A DNA stretch of 5,990 nucleotides from Sphingomonadales bacterium. Lineage in GTDB: Bacteria; Pseudomonadota; Alphaproteobacteria; Sphingomonadales; Sphingomonadaceae. The notes beneath the pieces were generated by a model. The model saw nothing but the letters and a program-made list of their open reading frames with translations. It searched no databases and was not told where the DNA came from. Of the stretch, positions 1 to 5,364 are shown piece by piece. Within the stretch, counting starts at the first letter, position 1; every line of letters starts with the position of its first letter. The position numbers and the translations under genes were made by a program. Location of the stretch: contig JAAFIT010000168.1 in the NCBI GenBank assembly GCA_013298745.1, positions 1 to 5,990 on the forward strand, written 5' to 3'.

Positions 1-1
1 G

Positions 2-340
2 CACGAACTGGTCGCCGAGCTTGATGACGCCGGCATACCGCTGTTCGCCATCACCAATTTTTCGGATGAATTCTGGGCGATGTTCCGCCCCACCGCGCCG
101 ATTTTCGATCGGTTCCGCGATGTCGTCGTCTCAGGCGCCGAAAAGCTGTGGAAGCCGGAGGCCGAAATTTACCGGTTGGCGCGCCGCCGCTTCGCGCTGG
201 ACGACGGCGAGGGACTGTTCGTCGACGACCGCATCGAAAATGTCCGCGCCGGCGAAGCCCAGGGCTTTCCGGGCCATCACTTCACCGGCGTCGCGCGGCT
301 GCGGCAGCGGCTGGTGGCGGAAGGGCTGCTGGCAGCCTGA
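2..340 (+). CDS. HAD-superfamily hydrolase (subfamily IA-like), C-terminal part
   Basis: The 5' end lies outside the window; 112 residues are visible before a TGA stop. Three of the four HAD signatures are present in order. Motif II is the Thr of ITNFSDEF (codon 53-55). Motif III is the Lys of LWKPEAEIY (codon 152-154). Motif IV is the acidic pair of FVDDRIENV (codons 224-229), which binds Mg2+. The missing N-terminus should carry motif I (DxD), whose first Asp is the nucleophile. The ending, with GHHFTG followed by a leucine-rich helix and EGLLAA, is typical of YihX-like or 2-haloacid-dehalogenase-like HAD-IA proteins. These are cytoplasmic enzymes that usually hydrolyse small phosphorylated metabolites. 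The substrate cannot be told from this fragment, and a dehalogenase is not excluded. The gene converges on pyk, with a 155-bp gap filled by paired hairpin repeats. The family call is firm; the specific function is unknown. Confidence 0.88.
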   Translation, partial: HELVAELDDAGIPLFAITNFSDEFWAMFRPTAPIFDRFRDVVVSGAEKLWKPEAEIYRLARRRFALDDGEGLFVDDRIENVRAGEAQGFPGHHFTGVARLRQRLVAEGLLAA

Positions 341-368
341 GCCTTGCCGTTTCACGCGCCTCCGGCGG

Positions 369-387
369 CTGGGGCCATTGGCCCCAG
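369..387 (+). terminator. Possible terminator hairpin of the HAD gene
   Basis: A 9-bp perfect stem (CTGGGGCCA with TGGCCCCAG) flanks a single central base at 378, so the real loop must open to at least three bases. It lies 29 bp after the HAD stop codon. No U-run follows directly; the nearest T6 run is at 418-423. It is therefore not a canonical intrinsic terminator and may act as a 3'-end stabiliser or with Rho. Confidence 0.5.
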
Positions 388-446
388 ACCCCGATTGATC
401 AGGCATTGCTGCGATCGTTTTTTACCCGGGTCCATCCAAAATTGGG

Positions 447-469
447 GGCTGGGGCCGATGGCCCCAGCC
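447..469 (-). terminator. Possible terminator hairpin of pyk
   Basis: A 10-bp perfect stem (447-456 with 460-469) encloses the 3-base loop GAT. Read on the minus strand it starts 27 bp after the pyk stop codon and is followed by CCCAATTTT, giving a short four-T tract. This is a better intrinsic terminator candidate than its partner at 369-387, though the U-tract is weak. Confidence 0.55.
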
Positions 470-495
470 GCCGGAGGCCCTTAATCGTCTGACAG

Positions 496-1953
496 TCAGG
501 GCTGATAGGCGGTCAATTCCTGCCCCGTAAGCCGCACGACATGGACGACATTGGTGGTGCCGGGCGTCGAGAACGGCACCCCGGCGATCAGCACCAGCGG
601 GTCGCCGGCGCCGGCGATGCGGGTGCGCAGCGCCATGCGCTTGGCCTTTTCGACCATTTCTTCAAAGCCGGTGACATCGCGGGTGACGACGGCATGGACG
701 CCCCAGACCAGCCCCATGCGGCGGGCGGTTGCGGTGCGCGGCGTCAGGCACAGCACCGGCAGCGCGGCGCGTTCGCGGGCGGCACGCCGTGCCGTCGATC
801 CCGAAACGGTGAAGCAGACGATGGCGCGCGCTTTGACGGTGCGGCTGATCGAGGCGGCGGCCGCGGTCATCGCGTCGGCGGTGGTGGCGCCGCTGCCGGT
901 GTCGCTGAAATGCACCCGGTCGAAATAACCGGGATCGGCCTCCACTTCGCGGGCGATGGCGTCCATCATCGCCACGGCTTCGACCGGGAACTTGCCGGCG
1001 GCGCTTTCGGCTGACAGCATCACGGCGTCGGCGCCGTCGTAGATGGCCGTCGCCACGTCCGACACTTCGGCGCGGGTCGGCGACGGGCTGACGATCATCG
1101 ATTCGAGCATTTGCGTCGCGACTACCACCGGCTTGCCCAAAGCGCGCGCCATGGCGACGATACGCTTTTGCGCCGGCGGCACCTGTTGCGGCGGCAGCTC
1201 GACGCCCAAATCACCGCGCGCCACCATCACGGCGTCGGCAAGCTCGAGGATTTCCTCGAGCCGCTCGAGCGCCGCGGGCTTTTCGATCTTGGCGAGCAGT
1301 GCCGCCTTGCCGCCGATCAGCGCGCGGGCTTCGGCGACATCCTCGGGGCGCTGCACGAACGACAGCGCCACCCAGTCGACGCCCTGTTCGAGCGCGAAGG
1401 TGAGATCCTGGCGGTCCTTCACCGTCAACGCCGGCAATGGCACCACGACATCGGGAACGTTGACCCCCTTGTTGTCGGAAATCCGGCCGCCGACTTCGAC
1501 GGTGCAATCGATCGTCGTTGCATCCACCGCCTTGACGCGCAGCACCAGCTTGCCATCGTCGACGAGCAGCCGCGCGCCGGTGGTGAGCGCTGCGAACAGT
1601 TCGGGATGCGGCAGGCAGGCGCGCGTCGCATCGCCGGGCGCAGGATTGGAATCGAGCCGGAAGGCGGCACCATTTTCGAGAACCACCCCGCCGCCGGCAA
1701 AGCGGCCGACGCGCAGTTTTGGCCCCTGCAAGTCGGCAAGAATCGCTAGCGGCTTGCCGGCGCTTTTCTCAACAGCGCGAATCGCCGCGATCAGCGCCGC
1801 CTTTTCAGGCTGGGTGCCATGGCTCATGTTGATGCGAAACGCATCGGCGCCGGCGGTGAGCAGCGCCGAAATGGTGGCTTCGGTGTTCGACGCAGGCCCC
1901 AAAGTCGCCAGCACCTTGACGTGCCGGGCACGCGGTTCGAGATGTCGGCTCAT
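496..1953 (-). CDS. pyk: Pyruvate kinase
   Basis: This enzyme converts phosphoenolpyruvate and ADP to pyruvate and ATP, the last step of glycolysis, in the cytoplasm. The 485-residue length fits bacterial PKs of about 470-490. Visible motifs: KVLATLGPAS at 13-22; the substrate and cation site R40-I-N42-M-S44-H45-G; DLQGPKLR at 74-81; the mobile B domain roughly 75-170; ALSFV at 196-200; catalytic K222 and metal ligand E224 in LLAKIEKPAAL; metal ligand D248 in MVARGDLGVE; TQMLESM at 280-286; MLSAESAAG at 312-320; and a C-terminal allosteric domain from about 345. Leu75, Gln76, Lys79 and Val82 sit where K+-dependent enzymes have Thr, Lys, Glu and Thr, the pattern of K+-independent PKs. The start was chosen because homology begins near residue 11 and GAGGA lies 10 bases upstream; the frame stays open for 72 more codons, but they overlap the divergent gene and look unrelated. 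No other pyk is visible in the window. Confidence 0.97.
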   Translation of the reverse strand: MSRHLEPRARHVKVLATLGPASNTEATISALLTAGADAFRINMSHGTQPEKAALIAAIRAVEKSAGKPLAILADLQGPKLRVGRFAGGGVVLENGAAFRLDSNPAPGDATRACLPHPELFAALTTGARLLVDDGKLVLRVKAVDATTIDCTVEVGGRISDNKGVNVPDVVVPLPALTVKDRQDLTFALEQGVDWVALSFVQRPEDVAEARALIGGKAALLAKIEKPAALERLEEILELADAVMVARGDLGVELPPQQVPPAQKRIVAMARALGKPVVVATQMLESMIVSPSPTRAEVSDVATAIYDGADAVMLSAESAAGKFPVEAVAMMDAIAREVEADPGYFDRVHFSDTGSGATTADAMTAAAASISRTVKARAIVCFTVSGSTARRAARERAALPVLCLTPRTATARRMGLVWGVHAVVTRDVTGFEEMVEKAKRMALRTRIAGAGDPLVLIAGVPFSTPGTTNVVHVVRLTGQELTAYQP

Positions 1954-2032
1954 CGGGGGATAGTCCTCGTCGTTTTGGTCGGCGGAGCGCCCCAATAGCC
2001 GCCCTGCGACATCTTTGCCATTGGAGAAGCAC

Positions 2033-2359
2033 ATGCCCGATCTGTTTGCCGATGACGCGACCCGCGACCGCATCGAGGCGGCCGCCTTTCGCCGGCTGGT
2101 CGCTCTGCTGCAGGCGCGCACCGATGTGCAGAATATCGATCTGATGGGGGTTGGCGGCTTTTGCCGCAATTGCCTCGGCGACTGGCTCCACGAAGCCGCC
2201 GCCGAGGCCGGGGTACCGCTTGAGCATGCCGACGCGCGGACCCATGTCTATGGCATGCAACAGGCCGACTGGAAGAAGTTGCATCAGGCCGAGGCAACGC
2301 CGAAGCAACTGGCGCGGATGGCGGGATCGCTGGAGCGCAACAAGGCGGCCGGGCTGTAA
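2033..2359 (+). CDS. DUF1244 family protein
   Basis: This 108-residue soluble protein has no signal peptide or membrane segment. It shows the DUF1244 pattern: FRRLVALLQARTDVQNIDLM (19-38), then GFCRNCLGDW with C44 and C47 (42-51), then YGMQQADWKKLHQAEATP (73-90). The family is small, mainly alphaproteobacterial, and has no established biochemical function as far as I know. The CxxC pair and nearby histidines (H53, H65, H71, H84) could bind a metal, but this is inference. The ATG at 2033 has GGAG six bases upstream and was preferred to an in-frame TTG at 2015, which lacks a convincing ribosome site and would add six residues outside the family core. It is divergent from pyk with 79 bp between starts. 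From memory, DUF1244 genes often sit near pyk in alphaproteobacteria. A symmetrical hairpin follows the stop. Confidence 0.88.
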   Translation: MPDLFADDATRDRIEAAAFRRLVALLQARTDVQNIDLMGVGGFCRNCLGDWLHEAAAEAGVPLEHADARTHVYGMQQADWKKLHQAEATPKQLARMAGSLERNKAAGL

Positions 2360-2361
2360 TT

Positions 2362-2384
2362 TCCCTCCCCGCAGGGGGGAGGGA
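2362..2384. terminator. Bidirectional GC-rich hairpin between convergent genes
   Basis: TCCCTCCCC (2362-2370) pairs perfectly with GGGGAGGGA (2376-2384) around a 5-base loop. It starts two bases after the DUF1244 stop and lies 13 bases from the stop of the opposing DUF2306 gene. Neither side has a strong U-run, so it may terminate inefficiently or protect 3' ends. The position strongly suggests it serves both genes. Confidence 0.6.
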
Positions 2385-2397
2385 GCGGGTGCCTCAA

Positions 2398-2898
2398 TCA
2401 GGCGGCGCGCGCCGGCGTCGCCGGCCCGGCGTCGCGGAAGATCAGCCAGCTGCCGGCCGCGTACATGATGATGTTGACGACGGCGAAGCTGCCCCAGAAC
2501 GCCAGCGGGCCCATTTCCGGCGCCAGGCCGAAGCGCGGATTGGTGGCGAATTGCGAGACGCCGGCCATCACCAGCCCCAGATAGCTGTAGCCCATGTTTA
2601 TGCGATGCTTGCGCAGCAATTCGGGGGCGCCGGTGGCGCGCCAGCGGCGCATCGCGCGGAGGCCAAGGAACAGCGAGACGAGGCTGACGATGGCGAAGAA
2701 GTGGAAGAGATTGACGCCGAGGCGGTAGCTGTTCAGCGCGCCGAAATTGCCGAGCAGCATGGCGACGACATAGAGCCAGCCGGCGCGGCGGTGGTTGGCG
2801 CCGCCCTTGGGGGTGGCGAGTTGCCAGACGCCGATGCCGAGCGCCGTCGTGACGGCGACAAAATGGATCCAGAGCATCGGGGAGAGGTTTTCGAACAT
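2398..2898 (-). CDS. DUF2306-type integral membrane protein
   Basis: The protein has 166 residues and is mostly hydrophobic, with about five membrane segments: roughly 8-28, 40-57, 64-82, 99-117 and 130-154. Loops carry KGGANHRRAGWLYV (31-44), which resembles the conserved His-Arg-x-x-Gly element of DUF2306, and histidines H12, H66 and H98 sit near membrane edges. Arg-rich stretches (RAMRRWRATG, 81-90) should face the cytoplasm. The family is a predicted inner-membrane protein of unknown function; the membrane-edge histidines might bind a cofactor, but there is no heme motif to prove it. The ATG at 2898 is preceded by AGGAG six bases upstream; an upstream in-frame GTG-type extension of 22 residues is hydrophilic, Arg- and Gln-rich, and was left out. 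It converges on DUF1244 and diverges from the LytTR gene. The family call is moderately sure and the topology is estimated by eye. Confidence 0.75.
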   Translation of the reverse strand: MFENLSPMLWIHFVAVTTALGIGVWQLATPKGGANHRRAGWLYVVAMLLGNFGALNSYRLGVNLFHFFAIVSLVSLFLGLRAMRRWRATGAPELLRKHRINMGYSYLGLVMAGVSQFATNPRFGLAPEMGPLAFWGSFAVVNIIMYAAGSWLIFRDAGPATPARAA

Positions 2899-2955
2899 CG
2901 GCGGCTCCTGAGGTTGCGGGGTGTGAATGCGACGCTTTTGTCGGGGGTGGCCGCC

Positions 2956-2983
2956 TTGTCTCAAGCGCGATTTCGTCTAGCCT
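2956..2983 (+). promoter_or_regulatory. Candidate promoter of the LytTR-gapR unit
   Basis: TTGTCT (2956-2961) and TAGCCT (2978-2983) are separated by 16 bases and lie in the divergent intergenic region about 45 bases before the GTG start of the LytTR gene. They match the sigma-70 -35 and -10 consensus only in part (TTG for the first; T, A and final T for the second). Position is the main support. Weak evidence. Confidence 0.3.
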
Positions 2984-3027
2984 GCGCATGACTTCGCCGG
3001 TTCGGCACAGTGCAGGATTGACGCTTC

Positions 3028-3912
3028 GTGAAATCGGTTCGGCAGATCGCCACGAGTCCGCGCCTGGTGATCACCATGGTCGTGATTCTGATCGCGGTGC
3101 TGGCCGGGCCGTTCCATACCGCCGGATTGCCGTTCGGTTCGCGGCTGCTGTTCTGGTCGCTGCTGATCGGCCTCAACATGATCAAATGGCAGGTCTGGGT
3201 GGCGCGCATCGGCGCCCGTGCCGGTGACAGCTGGCAGGCGAGCGCGCTGGTGGTGGTGAGCGGCGCGATACTGCTCAACCTGACGCTGCCGTTCGAGATC
3301 AACCTTGCCTATCGCCTGATCGGCCAGACGACACGGATTCCCTGGGCGCCGCTGTTCACCATGTCGCTGCTGATCTCACTCGGCATCGGCGCGGCGATCG
3401 CGGTGGCCTATCGCCCGGCGGTGGCGCCAGTGGCCGCAGCGCCGCCAGAGGTATCCGACGCGGCGCCCGTCATGCCACCAGCCAGCGGGCTGGCGCTCCG
3501 CGCCAATATCGCCAGCCTGGCGGACATCGGCGCGATCGTCGCCGAGGACCATTATCTGCGGCTGTGGCTGACGGACGGGCGCACGCCGCTGGTGCTATAT
3601 CGCTTCGGCGATGCGGTGCGCGAACTGGCGGGCGTCGATGGTCTACAGGTGCATCGTGGCAGCTGGGTGGCGGCATCGGCGGTGGCAGGTGCTGTTCGCG
3701 ATGGGCGGCGCTGGCGGCTGCTGCTGGCGAGCGGCGACTCTGTGCCGGTGAGCGAAAGCTTCCTCCCCGAGGTCCGCGCGCGTGGCTGGCTCAAGCCGCG
3801 GAATTCGCCGAATGGCAGCGGCGGGCGCTTGAATTCCGGGGGCGCTGCGTCCAGAACCGCGACGCCATCGGGGCCGGCAGTGATCGGCACCACAGACAGG
3901 ATTGATTCATGA
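3028..3912 (+). CDS. Membrane-anchored LytTR-family transcriptional regulator
   Basis: The protein has 294 residues. Four hydrophobic segments lie at about 12-29, 39-58, 71-88 and 108-128. An Ala/Pro-rich linker (129-155) leads to a cytoplasmic LytTR DNA-binding domain at about 156-254. LytTR hallmarks are [15 protein letters not shown] (170-184), the turn before [10 protein letters not shown] (206-215, equivalent to the common VHRSYWVN), and [16 protein letters not shown] (239-254). It lacks a receiver domain, so this is not a classical two-component regulator; sensing presumably goes through the membrane part. The start must be the GTG at 3028 or later, because an in-frame TGA lies at 3019; AGGA at 3014-3017 is a distant ribosome site. 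The stop overlaps the gapR start (ATGA). Oddity: 40 residues after the LytTR domain (255-294) are low-complexity, rich in Ser, Gly, Thr and Pro, with codons unusual here (AGA, AGG, ACA, CCA). The target genes are unknown; autoregulation or control of the neighbours is possible. Confidence 0.85.
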   Translation: MKSVRQIATSPRLVITMVVILIAVLAGPFHTAGLPFGSRLLFWSLLIGLNMIKWQVWVARIGARAGDSWQASALVVVSGAILLNLTLPFEINLAYRLIGQTTRIPWAPLFTMSLLISLGIGAAIAVAYRPAVAPVAAAPPEVSDAAPVMPPASGLALRANIASLADIGAIVAEDHYLRLWLTDGRTPLVLYRFGDAVRELAGVDGLQVHRGSWVAASAVAGAVRDGRRWRLLLASGDSVPVSESFLPEVRARGWLKPRNSPNGSGGRLNSGGAASRTATPSGPAVIGTTDRIDS

Positions 3913-4151
3913 ACGAGAACGCCTCCGCCGAGCAACTCCGGCTGTTCATCGAGCGCATCGAGACGCTGGAAGAAGAAAAGAAGGGCATCGCCGACGACAT
4001 CAAGGATGTCTATGCCGAAGCCAAGGGGACGGGTTTCGACACCAAGACGATGAAGGCCATCGTGCGGCTGCGCAAGATGGAAGCCAGCGCCCGCGCCGAG
4101 GCCGAAGCGCTGCTCGAAACCTACAAGACGGCGCTTGGCTTGATTGACTGA
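3909..4151 (+). CDS. gapR: GapR-family nucleoid-associated protein (DUF2312)
   Basis: The 80-residue protein matches the GapR/DUF2312 pattern along its length. An N-terminal coiled-coil helix (9-38, [18 protein letters not shown] onward) runs into [20 protein letters not shown] (30-49), then the basic IVRLRK (51-56), and an acidic C-terminal helix ending in [10 protein letters not shown] (68-77). In Caulobacter, GapR is a dimer/tetramer that closes around AT-rich, overtwisted DNA ahead of transcription and replication and stimulates gyrase and topoisomerase IV; the same role is inferred here. Basic residues K46, K49, R53, R55 and K56 are the likely DNA contacts. The ATG is preceded by AGGA seven bases upstream, which itself lies inside the end of the LytTR gene. 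The ATGA overlap suggests translational coupling. At 80 residues it is slightly shorter than the Caulobacter protein (about 89), the difference being at the N-terminus. Confidence 0.93.
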   Translation: MNENASAEQLRLFIERIETLEEEKKGIADDIKDVYAEAKGTGFDTKTMKAIVRLRKMEASARAEAEALLETYKTALGLID

Positions 4152-4179
4152 CGACACGCATTTCGGGGGAACGAAGACC

Positions 4180-4818
4180 ATGACCATCCACATCTACGGC
4201 GGCGCGCTGTCGCCCTTTGTCATGCGCCCGGTGCTGGCAGCGCGCGCCAAGGGCCTCGATATTTCGCCCGAAAGCTATGAAGCCGGCATCAAGTCCGATG
4301 CCTATCGCGCCATGACGCCGATGGCGAAGATGCCGCTGCTCGTCGATGGCGATTTCGCGCTGCCCGAAAGCCAGGTGATCGCCGAATATCTCGATGCGGT
4401 GTTGCCTGGGCCGAAACTGCTTCCGGAGGACGCGCAGGAAGCGGCACGGGTGCGGCTGATCATCCGCCTCGCCGATCTCAACATCGTCCCGCACCTCGGC
4501 GCGCTGTTCCGCGGCCGCGACAACCCTGAAGGCGTGGCGCCGGCAATGGCCGGCCTCGCCGAAGGGCTGGGCTTCATCGCGCATTTCCGCAAAGCCAGCG
4601 ATGCGTTTGCCGTGGGCGACAGCTTCACCCTGGCCGATGCGGCACTGATCCCGTTGTTCTTCTTCTTCGATGCCTTTGCGCGCGGCATGAAGACCGACGC
4701 GCTGGTGGCAGGCCAGCCCGGCCTTGCCGCCTGGTGGGCGCACGTCAAGGCGACCGATCTTGGCGCCCGCTGCGTTGCCGAACAGGCGGCGGGCTTGAAG
4801 GCGATGATGGGCGGCTAG
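4180..4818 (+). CDS. Glutathione S-transferase family protein
   Basis: The protein has 212 residues, usual for a cytosolic GST. The N-terminal thioredoxin fold (about 1-77) has S11 in [13 protein letters not shown] as the candidate glutathione-activating residue, P52 as the cis-proline in KMPLLVDG, and E63-S64 in [12 protein letters not shown] as the gamma-glutamyl-binding pair. The C-terminal helical domain (about 87-205) contains [18 protein letters not shown] (147 onward), with the conserved Asp of the GST N-capping box. Such proteins conjugate glutathione to electrophiles, reduce disulfides or isomerise substrates; the subclass and substrate are not determinable here. ATG 4180 is supported by GGGGGA about nine bases upstream; an in-frame TTG at 4144 would overlap gapR and add 12 residues before the first beta strand. 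It lies 28 bp after gapR, probably on the same transcript, and 54 bp before the molybdenum hydroxylase genes. Confidence 0.9.
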   Translation: MTIHIYGGALSPFVMRPVLAARAKGLDISPESYEAGIKSDAYRAMTPMAKMPLLVDGDFALPESQVIAEYLDAVLPGPKLLPEDAQEAARVRLIIRLADLNIVPHLGALFRGRDNPEGVAPAMAGLAEGLGFIAHFRKASDAFAVGDSFTLADAALIPLFFFFDAFARGMKTDALVAGQPGLAAWWAHVKATDLGARCVAEQAAGLKAMMGG

Positions 4819-4838
4819 TGAAGCGGCCGCATCGTCGC

Positions 4839-4844
4839 TAAGCT
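4839..4844 (+). promoter_or_regulatory. Candidate -10 element before the molybdenum hydroxylase genes
   Basis: TAAGCT lies 28 bases before the ATG at 4873, inside the 54-bp gap after the GST gene. It is followed by GCGCC, as the TAGCCT at 2978 is followed by GCGCA, so both sites read TANNCTGCGC. No good -35 box is seen at the right spacing (4816-4821 reads TAGTGA). It may give the hydroxylase operon its own promoter. Weak evidence. Confidence 0.22.
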
Positions 4845-4872
4845 GCGCCAAAGCGATTCCCGGGGGAGAGAC

Positions 4873-5364
4873 ATGCAGACGCGATTGACCATCAACGGCG
4901 CGAGCCAGACGCGCGATGTCGCGCCGGCAACGCTGCTTGTCGAACTGCTGCGCGATGATCTCGGCCTCACCGGCACGCATATCGGTTGCGACACCAGCCA
5001 GTGCGGCGCCTGCAATGTGCTGATCGACGGCAAGGCGGTGAAAAGCTGCACGATCCTCGCCGTCCAGGCCGATGGCGCCAGCATCACCACCATCGAGGGG
5101 CTGGCATCCAAGGATTCTTCGGGGGGCGACACGCTGCACCCGATGCAGGCGGCGTTCCGCGAGAATCATGGGCTGCAATGCGGCTTCTGCACGCCGGGGA
5201 TGGTGATGGCGGGAATCGAGATCGTTCGCCGCCACGGGCCGAATGTGTCGGCCGAAACCATCGCGCATGATCTGGAAGGCAATCTTTGCCGCTGCACCGG
5301 TTACATGAACATCGTGAAGGCGATCGAGGCCGGCGCGAAGGCAATGGGAGCCGCTCATGCGTGA
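4873..5364 (+). CDS. [2Fe-2S] small subunit of a xanthine/CO dehydrogenase-family molybdenum hydroxylase
   Basis: The 163-residue protein carries both iron-sulfur domains of the family. The plant-ferredoxin-like N-terminal domain binds one [2Fe-2S] cluster with C39, C44, C47 and C59 ([16 protein letters not shown] and KSCT). The C-terminal helical domain binds the second with C103, C106, C139 and C141 ([13 protein letters not shown] and LCRCTGY). Q102 before C103 is the conserved residue next to the molybdopterin cytosine dinucleotide in this family. All eight ligands are present, so it should be functional. It passes electrons from the molybdenum site in the large subunit to FAD in the medium subunit. 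The ATG has GGGGGAGAG just upstream. The stop overlaps the next start by 8 bp. Length and motifs resemble CoxS, but these do not show CO as substrate; aldehyde, purine or N-heterocycle oxidation is equally possible. Confidence 0.95.
   Translation: MQTRLTINGASQTRDVAPATLLVELLRDDLGLTGTHIGCDTSQCGACNVLIDGKAVKSCTILAVQADGASITTIEGLASKDSSGGDTLHPMQAAFRENHGLQCGFCTPGMVMAGIEIVRRHGPNVSAETIAHDLEGNLCRCTGYMNIVKAIEAGAKAMGAAHA

Larger units (their letters stand above)
358..478. repeat. Pair of ~39-bp inverted repeats, each with an internal hairpin
   Basis: The stretch 358-396 matches the reverse complement of 440-478 at 36 of 39 positions by hand alignment; the differences are at 379/457, 388/448 and 393/443. 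Each arm begins with GCCTCCGGCGGCTGGGGCC and contains its own near-perfect palindrome. The arms are separated by a 43-bp spacer (397-439) that holds a run of six T at 418-423. The repeat lies between the stop codons of two convergent genes. Inference: a bidirectional termination element built from two copies of a dispersed intergenic repeat of sphingomonad type. It could instead fold into one long hairpin. Confidence 0.8.

Noticed and set aside
21..398. 125-codon + strand frame overlapping the HAD gene
   Set aside because: Arg/Ser/Pro-rich translation in another frame; the HAD frame shows three catalytic motifs and explains the sequence.
1043..1963. 306-codon + strand frame opposite pyk
   Set aside because: Ser/Ala/Thr-rich translation without domain features, fully antisense to a well-supported pyruvate kinase.
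2015..2032. Upstream TTG start for DUF1244
   Set aside because: No convincing ribosome site; GGAG is placed correctly for the ATG at 2033.
1954..2032. Divergent promoters between pyk and DUF1244
   Set aside because: Promoters must be nearby, but no -35/-10 pair with acceptable match and spacing could be picked on either strand, so none is listed.
1954..2169. 72-codon N-terminal extension of pyk
   Set aside because: It overlaps the divergent DUF1244 gene and has no PK homology; ATG at 1953 has a ribosome site and starts just before the conserved KVLATLGPAS.
1805..2989. 394-codon minus-strand frame spanning pyk start, DUF1244 and DUF2306
   Set aside because: It overlaps the DUF2306 gene out of frame and is Arg/Pro-rich and featureless; it is a shadow of the real genes.
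2988..3227. 79-codon + strand frame starting at ATG 2988
   Set aside because: It overlaps the LytTR gene in another frame, has no domain, and its start lies just after the candidate promoter without a ribosome site.
4144..4179. Upstream TTG start for the GST gene
   Set aside because: It would overlap gapR and add 12 residues before the first beta strand; ATG 4180 has the better ribosome site.
4000..5358. 452-codon open frame on the minus strand opposite gapR, GST and the [2Fe-2S] subunit
   Set aside because: It lies antisense to three genes with clear family motifs, its translation is His-, Arg- and Ala-rich with no recognisable domain, and such frames are common opposite GC-rich genes.
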